A DNA stretch of 31,353 nt, taken from contig MLAK01000653.1 in assembly GCA_001839685.1 (NCBI GenBank), forward strand, positions 53,705-85,057, given 5' to 3'. The stretch is from Tritrichomonas foetus. Taxonomy: Eukaryota; Parabasalia; Tritrichomonadida; Tritrichomonadidae. The translations under genes and the position numbers were made by a program. Below are positions 17,801 to 26,365 of this stretch, in pieces. A model generated the notes under the pieces. The model was not told where the DNA came from. It saw nothing but the letters and a program-made list of their open reading frames with translations, and ran no database searches. Position 1 is the stretch's first letter; every line of letters starts with the position of its first letter.

Positions 17801-20800
17801 CTAAATCTGAAGGTAGTGTATTAACTTATGCACATGTTTTTGCATCAATTTGTTCTGTTTTTGAAAATCCACCATCAGAATTCATTTGTATCATTTTTAC
17901 GATTATTCGAACCATTAATGATTTCAAATCAATGATTCATGAATTACATATCATTTCTTATTTCAATTTGCTTTCATCAAAAAATGTGATAGATACAATT
18001 GCTATAACAATTATTGAAAACGCTCAGTCTGACGTCATTGATCCGATTGAATTTGCACTTTTCATTCACAAATATTTAATTTCATCCGACGTTTTTGATA
18101 TCAATAATGAATATCGATCAGATAATCTCACAACTTTTTCAGAGCTTGAATATTTACCCAAAAAGCAAATAGATATTATTCTATTTATAAGAGACTTATT
18201 AAGTACACGACCTTCTTCACTTGCACCACTTTTAAGACTAGCCCCGTCTCTAAAAGTCTTTCCACAGATTATTTTATTTGAATTTATGAGTAAGTGTGAA
18301 TTCGATCAAGAAGTTTTGTTTTTTTTCGACCAATATATAAGTGATACTTCTTTAGAAGCATCAAATCATGCTCGATTAATTGGACTTTGTTTAAGAGCAT
18401 TTCCAGGAGTAGTTAAAATAAAAGGTGATAAAATAAATGAAATAATTAAAAATCTATATTCAAATTATTTGGATAAACCTTGTGGAGACTTACTTCCAAT
18501 TTTAAATGCCGTAATTAATGTAGATTGCCAATTACTATTGAACAATATAGTGAATTATTTTTCCTGTTTCTTAAACTTTATTTTTTCTAATAATATTTTT
18601 TTTCGTCATCAAGCTCGAACTGGTCTTTTTAATTTATATAATATACGAAATCCAGAAATTGAACCAATGATAACCAAATCATTTACAGATTATTGTCAAA
18701 GAGTGAATTTCCCCAATTTCATTAATGATTCAACTTTTATCGATTTTTCAGTCTGCTATGAGTTTTTAATGATATATTATTCAATTTATCCAGATACCAT
18801 ATTTTCTACCATTATTCATTATCTTGATCATATTGAATCACATTACAATCGCCAAGAATTACAAAAAGTTAGTCAAGATATCTTTGTAAGAAGTTTTCTA
18901 TCGTTTTTTTCATTTCTTTCAAATGGTTCTGTCATAAAATTGTTAATTGAAAAAGGATTTTTAATCAGCTTAATGACTAACATCGCATTTATTTATAATA
19001 CATTCATATTTCCAAGAAATAGAATTCTTGATAGCTACATTATTAAAATGCTAAAAATTGCGCCTTCACAATTCATTGAGTATTTTAACACGATACCACT
19101 TTCTGAAAATTCCATCAACTCTTCGATGAATTCACAAACTAGTTCACAATCAAATTTATTAATGAATGAGCAAATGGATGAAAGTTCAACTGAAATAGAT
19201 TCAAATGATTTTTATAGTCCGTTTAAATCAAGTAGCTTTAAATGCATTAACTTCTTTGTAATTTTTTTAGAGAATAAAGAAGCATTAGATTTACTTAAAC
19301 CATATAAAGCTGATATAAAATTATTTAATCAACCTTTTGAATTGAATCAATCTTCAGAAAATTATTTAGAGAAGGCTATTTTATTTTCATATTTTGATGA
19401 AAACATCGAGATGGTTTATGACAGTTTGATAACGCACATTAAATTATTTCATTCAAATATCAAAAATTTCAATTCCTATTTGTTTAAGAAATTAATTTCC
19501 TTTTTGTTAAAAAAGGATCCAAAATATTTCCTTCAAATTGTTTTCTTTATTATCAAAAATGAACTTCCGCTTCTTTTGTCACATTGTAGAATAATTTTCA
19601 AAGAGAATTTGAATTGCCTTTCTAAGGAAATTTTCACAGAAATAGAATATCCAACAGATTGTAAAGTCATTGAACTTTTCTTTGAGTATTTTGTTACATA
19701 CTACATTAAAATAAATCATGATTCTGTCCAATTCATCATTGATTATGTTCAAAATAACCAATCACCATATTTGTTTGCATCTTTCATGAGTCATTTAATT
19801 CACAAAAAGATAATTTCACCCAATTTGCAAAGCATAAAACTTCAAGAAAACGAAGTATATAGTAAAATAGTTTGTTCAGTGGATGCTTTTGATCTTTATG
19901 AAAAATGTCAAGATGATGAATCGAGATTGAAAACTTTAGATTTTTGGTCGAAAAATCCGAATTCTCAAAATTGCGAAAAAATGATGTCTAATCTTGAAAA
20001 ATTCATTACTTTGTATTGTCCAATTGAAGTTTACAAATGTTTGTATGATTTAGTTTTACCGAAAAATCAATTTCTACCTTTGACATATTTTGAAAACTTC
20101 CCACTTTATTATAAACAGGAGGCAGCATATTCATCACTTCTTTCACTTGTTGTTAGAAACCCTGAACAAATTTCAATCATGCCTCAAAACTTAATTGAAG
20201 ATTTAATGATGATTCTTGAATACAGTTTCTTCTCAAATCCTAATTCATTTTCCGATTTTATTCCACTCTTTGAAGAAATCTTCGCCATGATCAAAGATGT
20301 GAGCCAAAGTAGCAATCCACATAACGATAGAAATACTAAAATGAATAATGATATAAACAGTGATTGGAATCGTGATGATAGAAGTGAATTGAATAACATG
20401 ATATTGATTCATCGATGTGAAAGTTATATTTCGAAATTGTTGAATTGTATTAAAATTAGTACTCGGCCAAGTCGAACATATACTAATTTAGCCTTAAAAA
20501 ATGCATTTAAAATCATTCACATTCTTGGTGAAGAAACACCACTTATTGATGAGGTTGCTGCATTTTATCAATATATGCTAGAACGATGTAATATGCCACA
20601 TGTTTATCAAGTTCTGTTATTGTATCTACCTAATCTAGTAAAAATGTATGTCGACAAAAACGATATAAAATCTACAGAAGTAATAATTTCATCATTAGTT
20701 GATATGAATAATCATGATGTTTGGCCATATGTCATGATTTCCTTGAGTCTTTTATGTGAATTTGATGAAATTTATGAACGAGTGTGTAATTTTAGATCCC

Positions 20801-23800
20801 CGTCTTTAATTGAACGGACTTTTCCAATTATTTGGACATCTCCAAAAGAGAAAACTCTGAAACAAGTTCAATCAACCATCAAATTTTGTTCGAAGAAACA
20901 ATCATCACGTGTAGATGTTCTTTTACAAGACTTTACAATGAATACAATGATCAATAATTTACAAGAAATTGCTTCATTATGCTTACTCAACAAACTATGT
21001 AAAAAGAAAAATCCTGATTTTATCGCCCGATTATTGAAATTTGGATTAAAATCGTCAAACGATTATTTTTCCCAATTTTTATTCCAATATCTCCAAGACA
21101 AAGACATTCTAAATATCTTCCTAACAAAAAATAAAAACTCGAGCAGTGAAAATTCCAACATGAAAAATGATAAAATCGATAATGAAATATATAAAGGACT
21201 GATTTCCAAAATTCCATTGTCAACTTTAGTTCATGTGATTCATCATTTGCCAACTGAATATTTGCAAGAAGTAAATAATACAATTTATTCTATTAGCAAC
21301 AATTTATCTCAACAAAACAACTCACTAGCAAATGAGACTGGAAAAATTGACGAGTTTTATCCAATTTTATATTATGGAAAGATATTTGCCGATTTGTTTG
21401 AAGGAAACGCATGTGATACAATTCCTTTCTTATTAAAATTTAATTCAAATTTTTTTGTCCAAAAATTTGAAGAAAATAACTCCAATGATGAATTTTCACC
21501 AACAATTTACATCAAATCGAAATTGTCATGCTTGAAAAATCTATCTTTTTGGGATGAATCAAAAATTAAATTGAATATTGACTTTGCTGATTCGCAAGGG
21601 GAAATTCTTCCTTCACCTGTTCTTCTTTTCCGTCACTCTCAAAAGTTTCGAGCACAAGAATCACTCACCACCCATTTAAATGATTTAGATCTATTTGAAA
21701 AAGAAGTTTCTGAAATTTTGATGAGAAATGATTTTATTCAAATTTTGGATTTCATTTCTGACAATTTTATTGAAAGAGATTCAATTATTGAAGATTTAAA
21801 TGACTATATTGATCAAATATTCAATCGCACGACACAAAAAAATTATTTGGATTATATTATTTTGCATTCAATGAAAAAGCCACTTGAATCGTTGAAAAAA
21901 TCAGGGATTGGACCTAATGAAATATTCAATATAAAAATCTCGACAACTGTTGATCCTGAAACTCATATTAAATATACAAAAATTAGAGAAACATTTTTAT
22001 CAATATATTCAAAGTTATCGGATTCCAATTTAAACTCGAGTTCAAATACCATATTTCACCAATTAAGTTCAGAAAATAATAATGATGAACGATTGAATAC
22101 CGAAAAGGCTTTTTCAAAGCTTCAACTTGAAAAAGAAAATAGTCAGAAATTACATATTAATATTAATAACAACAACAAGTTTAATCAGAAAACTTATCAA
22201 AATTATATCAAAAAATATAATTCGATCCATGAAATGCATAAAAATGTTGAAAAAATAACTATTGCGAATTTTACTGGTAAAGAGGTAAAATATAATACAC
22301 CAGAAAAAGATCTTGAAAAGATGGTGGCTGCAGTTTTTCTAAATTCTATTCTTGACGAAAAAGATGGCGTTTATGAAGGAGCAGTGAATTCTTTGAAATA
22401 TGGATTGAAAATGAATCAATCAAACGATGTCTTTCTTGCAGTAATTTCATCCAAATACGAAGAATTATCTGCAGAATTAGATACAATTCTGAACATGGTC
22501 AAAAATATTCCATTTAGATGGTCACCTTTATTTGTTGAATATATTGTTGAAGAAGAACGAATTTTTGGATCTTTAATTCCCAAAATTAACCGAGCATTCT
22601 ATATAAATTTGGTTGAAGGCGGTGCATGTGTCGACTCAAACATTAAAAAATTAGTGAATAGATTTGTTCAACCACTTTATGAAATCATTAAATCTCAAAG
22701 ATTTGAATTAATTCGAAATAATTCACTTGATGAAAATAAACTGATTCAAATCATTCGGAAAAAACCGTCTAACATTAAAAACTTCCAGAAACAGAAGGAA
22801 AATCCTAATGATTTTGATAATTCTAATAGTCAGGATAATATTAATAATGATTATACCATGTTGAATCAGAGTAATAACCGTAATTATTTGAATGAAATTA
22901 ATTTTGAAGATTCATCTTTTGTTAATTCTTGTTATCTACCACCATTTCCGGCACCACTTTCGGAAGAAAACAGTAGTACACTTCATATGTCGTGTTATTT
23001 GGATCGAAAAGACGATCAATATATCACAATCAAAATTTTATTAACAAATGGCCATTTCGTTAATTATATCATGACACCAACATTTATCGATCAAAGGGTT
23101 TCATTATTTAATTCAATTGTCAACTCCATAATTTTAGGTGATCCTTTATGTAGTAAACGAAATCAAATGATAGAAAGCTTAAAATCTGCTAAATTAATTG
23201 ATGATTTCACTTTAATTAACACGAATGGTGGTGTTCCTTTGTATAGAGCTTCCATCCTCAAAAAGCTTATTGATGGTGCTAAAGAACTTGGACCAAAAGC
23301 AACACCTAGCCAAAAATGTACCTTCATTGAGGATTCACAAACTAGTTTGAACTGGTCGATAGAAAATTATAACAAGCGAATTTATAATTTTTCACAAAAG
23401 GAAAGCTATATCAAGTGGTTTTGGCATTTTGGCTCAAGATACGCGGCACTTTCCACTATCAATTCATGCCTCATGACACCGACACCAAGTCCAAAAGAAA
23501 TTTTCATTAATCACCAATCTGCATGCATTTCAATTACTACAATTGATGAAATCGGATCAAATTATTCATCAATTCGAATGTGCGGAAAGCTCAAAAACTT
23601 TTTCAGTAATTGGATACTTTACGGCCCGTTCAGACAAGGAATTATCTCAATGGCAAGCTGCTTTGCAGCCAATCGATATAAAATCACATTACTTCTCGAC
23701 TCTATCTATGGCACTGATGCGAATGAATCGTTGACATTTATTCGGAAATCAACCAATATGTCAATTCATCACACACAGACTAATAGGCTTCAAAAGAACG

Positions 23801-23862
23801 TGAATGATTTAATTTCCAACTCGTTCAATGATAACAGAGCTTATATTATCCCGTGGTTATAG
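14890..23862 (+). CDS. TRRAP/Tra1-like PIKK-family pseudokinase
   Basis: This 2990-residue protein resembles TRRAP/Tra1, the scaffold of SAGA and NuA4 histone acetyltransferase complexes that contacts activators in the nucleus. Most of it is helical repeat sequence of HEAT/TPR type with Asn-rich linkers (about 187-222 and 2636-2672). The PIKK-like domain covers about 2678-2950: YLPPFPAPLSEE, a lobe with FVNYIMTPTFIDQRVSLFN, WFWHFGSRYAALSTINSCLM, and FRQGIISMASCFAANRYKI, followed by a FATC-like end, AYIIPWL. Human TRRAP also ends PWL and has a matching ALRYVGTL/ARCFAQPNFKV pattern. The catalytic DRHxxN and DFG motifs are absent (the regions read SPKEIFINHQ and TTIDEIG), as in TRRAP. It is shorter than human or yeast homologues (about 3700-3850). 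The start is the ATG at 14890; the frame extends upstream only through non-ATG codons. Stop TAG. No intron is seen. Confidence 0.85.
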   Translation: MDDSSSSGEFQERSNHKIRNIIDKINAIENFETANKEYFANLRQEIVQLPNYSIEIVTAQSSIALSNVVTKCIQELMKAEQDIKSNIDFSSKRSKLSNLLENIFSLMFLLNFNVKNCGENSKSILQTFSMFLSKCEINFKTTIIRLFSNMLDEKDPLFEQNRQLFFHFFLPPIFESLSKFLPFTSNFINNNINSNINNNFVDNNNEENNIHHLHVNNQRNNFENGENWKLLKKLNLYKISFILDVISTFNFINSTIYHENQKILNQINSIFFEFLHFQVENPSKIEEIANVTLIQSKIIKVFINFYKMKIPVRNNPFGMTITYLIEILQRVNPSYFYPIRDIIYSMILMMKNIPENKDNFRKLLDNLPLFCKYSNYNQSLIDPYTILIQLMIEKSQKLNIINNNDRLILFNHIINLLHYQKVPSFLRHNEFMVLQNYIPIKSIILYLYAFSIDVDILNFTFKISKYLNREYNNDIDTLLVTYNNVYNIGKYFLQIFKLYKTNLNSMFEYYKMNTSSLLYEITSRYDVFNTNIIMSTLLDSFLFVIQFLRLFDILSTITPPISPTNNFVNNNFNLNSNIVKFYEMENKMLQISKISDNNAQTNELISELIEAFSMIPMNFAEHIFDIYFENYFLNQNFKLNKLIISSFSQKPTTIMPFLDSYFSFIIPKIQYNKDINMILSETMNTFTLLNEIPLDFKISTFYQQILQNKTQLFLNIMKDDFVPSTKFGSIALELISNVARFIDKLFGNLSLNSIINAVFIKEICQSILIIPMQSKVKVEFIQFCISISEDYLKLPYILEILIESLNKEPDSVIPLLNQATKLNKKAVYQHQMSLTLFQTSASLLNTSLSNSNKKILLKFLKHSTSISIGQLERVPLDIFNLKKIFFRNSKSKVEFRFSLNDFISTLEQTINESPNNQILFDIVGSTIESLLQSNDFSLENRKTIIYLMNFVFSFYEKVPIVVKKCILQILTKSEGSVLTYAHVFASICSVFENPPSEFICIIFTIIRTINDFKSMIHELHIISYFNLLSSKNVIDTIAITIIENAQSDVIDPIEFALFIHKYLISSDVFDINNEYRSDNLTTFSELEYLPKKQIDIILFIRDLLSTRPSSLAPLLRLAPSLKVFPQIILFEFMSKCEFDQEVLFFFDQYISDTSLEASNHARLIGLCLRAFPGVVKIKGDKINEIIKNLYSNYLDKPCGDLLPILNAVINVDCQLLLNNIVNYFSCFLNFIFSNNIFFRHQARTGLFNLYNIRNPEIEPMITKSFTDYCQRVNFPNFINDSTFIDFSVCYEFLMIYYSIYPDTIFSTIIHYLDHIESHYNRQELQKVSQDIFVRSFLSFFSFLSNGSVIKLLIEKGFLISLMTNIAFIYNTFIFPRNRILDSYIIKMLKIAPSQFIEYFNTIPLSENSINSSMNSQTSSQSNLLMNEQMDESSTEIDSNDFYSPFKSSSFKCINFFVIFLENKEALDLLKPYKADIKLFNQPFELNQSSENYLEKAILFSYFDENIEMVYDSLITHIKLFHSNIKNFNSYLFKKLISFLLKKDPKYFLQIVFFIIKNELPLLLSHCRIIFKENLNCLSKEIFTEIEYPTDCKVIELFFEYFVTYYIKINHDSVQFIIDYVQNNQSPYLFASFMSHLIHKKIISPNLQSIKLQENEVYSKIVCSVDAFDLYEKCQDDESRLKTLDFWSKNPNSQNCEKMMSNLEKFITLYCPIEVYKCLYDLVLPKNQFLPLTYFENFPLYYKQEAAYSSLLSLVVRNPEQISIMPQNLIEDLMMILEYSFFSNPNSFSDFIPLFEEIFAMIKDVSQSSNPHNDRNTKMNNDINSDWNRDDRSELNNMILIHRCESYISKLLNCIKISTRPSRTYTNLALKNAFKIIHILGEETPLIDEVAAFYQYMLERCNMPHVYQVLLLYLPNLVKMYVDKNDIKSTEVIISSLVDMNNHDVWPYVMISLSLLCEFDEIYERVCNFRSPSLIERTFPIIWTSPKEKTLKQVQSTIKFCSKKQSSRVDVLLQDFTMNTMINNLQEIASLCLLNKLCKKKNPDFIARLLKFGLKSSNDYFSQFLFQYLQDKDILNIFLTKNKNSSSENSNMKNDKIDNEIYKGLISKIPLSTLVHVIHHLPTEYLQEVNNTIYSISNNLSQQNNSLANETGKIDEFYPILYYGKIFADLFEGNACDTIPFLLKFNSNFFVQKFEENNSNDEFSPTIYIKSKLSCLKNLSFWDESKIKLNIDFADSQGEILPSPVLLFRHSQKFRAQESLTTHLNDLDLFEKEVSEILMRNDFIQILDFISDNFIERDSIIEDLNDYIDQIFNRTTQKNYLDYIILHSMKKPLESLKKSGIGPNEIFNIKISTTVDPETHIKYTKIRETFLSIYSKLSDSNLNSSSNTIFHQLSSENNNDERLNTEKAFSKLQLEKENSQKLHININNNNKFNQKTYQNYIKKYNSIHEMHKNVEKITIANFTGKEVKYNTPEKDLEKMVAAVFLNSILDEKDGVYEGAVNSLKYGLKMNQSNDVFLAVISSKYEELSAELDTILNMVKNIPFRWSPLFVEYIVEEERIFGSLIPKINRAFYINLVEGGACVDSNIKKLVNRFVQPLYEIIKSQRFELIRNNSLDENKLIQIIRKKPSNIKNFQKQKENPNDFDNSNSQDNINNDYTMLNQSNNRNYLNEINFEDSSFVNSCYLPPFPAPLSEENSSTLHMSCYLDRKDDQYITIKILLTNGHFVNYIMTPTFIDQRVSLFNSIVNSIILGDPLCSKRNQMIESLKSAKLIDDFTLINTNGGVPLYRASILKKLIDGAKELGPKATPSQKCTFIEDSQTSLNWSIENYNKRIYNFSQKESYIKWFWHFGSRYAALSTINSCLMTPTPSPKEIFINHQSACISITTIDEIGSNYSSIRMCGKLKNFFSNWILYGPFRQGIISMASCFAANRYKITLLLDSIYGTDANESLTFIRKSTNMSIHHTQTNRLQKNVNDLISNSFNDNRAYIIPWL

Positions 23863-24260
23863 GAAACTGATAGATGTTACTCATATTCTTTTTTTGTTTT
23901 TTAAAATATATTTTTTACATAATGTCTTTTTCTTTTTATGTTTCTAATTTATCCTAAAGACAATTATCTTTTGGGAGACACTACTGTCTCTGACATGCCA
24001 AAATAAGGAGATTGAGTATGCGTGAAAGGTGTGCATCATTTGGATATTCGTGATTTCCATTTGTCTTTAAAGAATTTTGGTTCTCGAAAACCAAAACAAA
24101 GTTGCTTCTTATTATTAGAACGATCACAGATAAATAATCAAAGAAGAAAAACACTATTAATGTTGAGTACTTTATCATTTATTAAAAATAGCAAAAATAT
24201 AAAAATAAAAAACAATCGAAAACAAAAACATAAAAAAAATGAAGTGACAAAAAGAAAAAA
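23863..24260. other. Convergent intergenic region
   Basis: This gap lies between the 3' ends of the TRRAP-like gene (+) and the Pro/Gln-rich gene (-). It holds T-rich stretches and a small perfect hairpin, GAGACA-CTAC-TGTCTC, at 23975-23990. The frames here are not convincing. The hairpin could be a shared 3'-end signal or chance. Confidence 0.5.
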
Positions 24261-25265
24261 TCACTCGAATCTTCTAAAAAGTTCCGCAAAAGCCGCTTCT
24301 GCCTCACCGAGTGCCCCAGGTGGCAATTCCTGTTTTGGCCTGACCTCCCGGTGTGGCGCCTCAGGAATGACCCATCCCCATTTTTCCCTTTGGCGCTCGA
24401 TGGTTTGTGCCATTGGAAGGCGATCGAAAGAGCTGATGTCTTGGAACTTTTTAGCATCTCGACTACTTTGTTTCTTGTGACGCTTGCTGCTTTTACTTGG
24501 TTTCGGACGATCATTATTTTGTGATGATATTTGGCCCGTATTTGAATTTTGAGTACCACTCTGAATGTTTGACTGACTATTTGGTTGGTTATTTGGTAAC
24601 AATTGTGGATTTTGTAATTGTTGATTTTGCAATTGCTGCTGGCTTTGTTGAGGAATTGGAGGAGGAAGAGAAATTGTTAGTGGTGGAGGCTGGTATATCG
24701 GATAATATGGATGAGAACTTTGATGAAGATTTGAATGAGAATTTTGATGTCTTGGGTAACCGTTGTAAAATCGACCTTGAGAGGTGAAATTGTCCTGATG
24801 AGATGGAAATCCGCGTGAATCACGAAAAGAAGAATGACCGTTTGTATTTCCTCCCCAGTGTTTATGCTGTTGGTGTTGATGCGATTGTTTCGGGTCTCTC
24901 TGTGGTTGGCTGTTGATCGGATTTAATTGAGACATTTGCGGTTGATGTTGGAAATTCTGAAGCGACTGTCGTGATTGATCGAAGTTTGGAGGTTGGATGG
25001 GACCCGTCTGGGGCTGCCCCTGTCCGACATAATTATGATTCGCATCAGCCTGAGGAGCATGCGGTGGAACAGGCTGGGGCGGGAGAGGGTAACCGGTCTC
25101 GAAAGGGCCCTGGTAAGCGACTGGAGGTGGCAGGAAGGCGGGATAAGGCGAATATATTGGCTGATAGGGAATTGGAGGAGCGAGGTAAGAATTTGGTTGC
25201 TGAGGCTGATTGTACCGAATGTCAGGCGGGCCTGGAGCCTGCATCAGCGCTCGATTCGGATTCAT
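24261..25265 (-). CDS. Pro/Gln-rich low-complexity protein, unrecognised
   Basis: 334 residues, starting at the ATG at 25265 and ending with TGA. The N-terminal three quarters is disordered-looking sequence dominated by Pro, Gln, Asn, Ser, His and Tyr (for example PPIPYQPIYSPYPAFLPPPV). Then comes a basic patch (SKSSKRHKKQSSRDAKK, about 255-272) and a compact, likely folded or conserved tail (FDRLPMAQTIERQREKWGWV, PPGALGEAEAAFAELFRRFE). Low-complexity Pro/Gln proteins with basic patches are common among RNA-binding and transcription factors, but no domain confirms this. GC is clearly higher than in the flanks. An AACGATAGAAAA motif lies 38-49 bases upstream of the start. It is convergent with the TRRAP-like gene. 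Function unknown. Confidence 0.75.
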   Translation of the reverse strand: MNPNRALMQAPGPPDIRYNQPQQPNSYLAPPIPYQPIYSPYPAFLPPPVAYQGPFETGYPLPPQPVPPHAPQADANHNYVGQGQPQTGPIQPPNFDQSRQSLQNFQHQPQMSQLNPINSQPQRDPKQSHQHQQHKHWGGNTNGHSSFRDSRGFPSHQDNFTSQGRFYNGYPRHQNSHSNLHQSSHPYYPIYQPPPLTISLPPPIPQQSQQQLQNQQLQNPQLLPNNQPNSQSNIQSGTQNSNTGQISSQNNDRPKPSKSSKRHKKQSSRDAKKFQDISSFDRLPMAQTIERQREKWGWVIPEAPHREVRPKQELPPGALGEAEAAFAELFRRFE

Positions 25266-25712
25266 GCAGTTTTAATTGGAACAAAATCAATTTTTTGATC
25301 GATTTTCTATCGTTCATATCAAGATTTTGGTGACCGTTTACAACAATGAAGATATAATATTGAATAATGTGGCCATTTAAGTATTGAATATCAATACTCA
25401 TCTATCCTCCCAAAATGTGCTAAACCATTTGTTTTTTCGAATAATAACAATTATTATTTTTATAATCGTAGAAGAAACGTGAACAAACAAATATTAATTT
25501 AATCAAGTTCTTATTTAGTGGAAAATCAAGAAAATTCAAAAATCAGAAACATTTCACAAAAAGTGGCATCATTTTTAACTTTTTAACCCAAATTATTGGT
25601 GGTAAAACTTTTTCTTAATAATGAAAACTTTTTGAATGAATTTCTTCGAAGGACAAACAAAAGAACATGATGTAAAGGCGTTTTATTCATATAATATATG
25701 TTATATATAAAA
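25266..25712. other. Intergenic region
   Basis: AT-rich DNA between two minus-strand genes. Its left end holds the promoter of the Pro/Gln-rich gene, with the AACGATAGAAAA motif at 25303-25314 on the minus strand. Nothing else is supported. Confidence 0.5.
25303..25314 (-). promoter_or_regulatory. Myb-recognition-like motif AACGATAGAAAA
   Basis: On the minus strand the sequence GAACGATAGAAAA lies 38-49 bases before the start codon at 25265. It shares AACGATAGAAA with the motif upstream of the gene starting at 27295. It resembles the TAACGATA Myb recognition element described for Trichomonas vaginalis. The core 8-mer also occurs inside coding regions here, so chance is possible. Confidence 0.4.
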
Positions 25713-26030
25713 TCATGTCTTCATCATATTTTCGAGGCATTTTGCGAGTTGGTTCAGAAGCATTTCTCGTTCCTGTAATACAGCGTTGTATTCGAGTTCG
25801 AGCTGAGCGCGTGGCAGGCCACGAGTGCTTCCGATGTCTGTAAACTGGTCCTCGCTTGAAGAGTCACTTTCACAGCGTTCTATTTCCTTGGCGATTGGAT
25901 CTTCGTTAATCGGGGTGGTGTTTTGGACACGCTTAGGTGAAGTAGCTTTATATTTTGGAATAGTTTTCTTTGGAGAAGGTGATGGGCCATCAGCTGGTTT
26001 TGGTCCAAGATTAAATCGAGATCTTCTCAT
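25713..26030 (-). CDS. Small coiled-coil protein, unrecognised
   Basis: 105 residues from the ATG at 26030 to a TGA. The first half is basic and rich in Ser-Pro and Thr-Pro (GPSPSPKKTIPKYKATSPKR), a typical target pattern for proline-directed kinases. An acidic Ser stretch follows (ESDSSSEDQ), then a helical, probably coiled-coil C-terminus from about residue 74 (RAQLELEYNAVLQEREMLLN). GC and composition resemble those of the neighbouring minus-strand genes and not those of the spacer. The layout of Ser-Pro basic region plus coiled coil is shared in outline with the next gene upstream. I do not recognise a family. A cytoskeletal role is possible but unproven. Confidence 0.65.
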   Translation of the reverse strand: MRRSRFNLGPKPADGPSPSPKKTIPKYKATSPKRVQNTTPINEDPIAKEIERCESDSSSEDQFTDIGSTRGLPRAQLELEYNAVLQEREMLLNQLAKCLENMMKT

Positions 26031-26365
26031 GAGATATTTTTAAATATGACCAGATAAAACTTTAAAAAGTTGTTATTTTCTTTAGATTAAAAACCATTTT
26101 TAAGGTGAAATCAATTAGCCTTTTATTCATCACTGCCTTTGATGAATATGAAGTAACTTTTTCTTTACCTTGTTCTTCAGAATTTTTTTTTTTCCCTTTT
26201 TTTTTTCTGTGAGTTTTGGGAAAATTGAAAGAAAAAAGTGATCGTCCAAACAAGAACCTTAATACCATAAATTTTTCGATATTTCAAACTTTTACTGCCT
26301 AAAATCGCACAAAATAAACTTTTTTCTTCATTCTATTACAACCAAAAAGATGGCCTATTGATAAA
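26031..26365. other. Intergenic region
   Basis: AT-rich spacer between two minus-strand genes. A minus-strand frame at 26062-26268 contains a Lys-rich run (KKKGKKKN) produced by T-runs and is not convincing as a gene. Confidence 0.45.

Noticed and set aside
14890..23862. An active PI3K-like kinase such as TOR, ATM or ATR
   Set aside because: No DRHxxN or DFG motif is present in the C-terminal domain, and the AASCFAANRYKI region and PWL ending resemble TRRAP/Tra1.
26062..26268. A small basic gene on the minus strand
   Set aside because: The Lys run comes from T-rich spacer, there is no recognisable motif, and codon composition matches the intergenic DNA.
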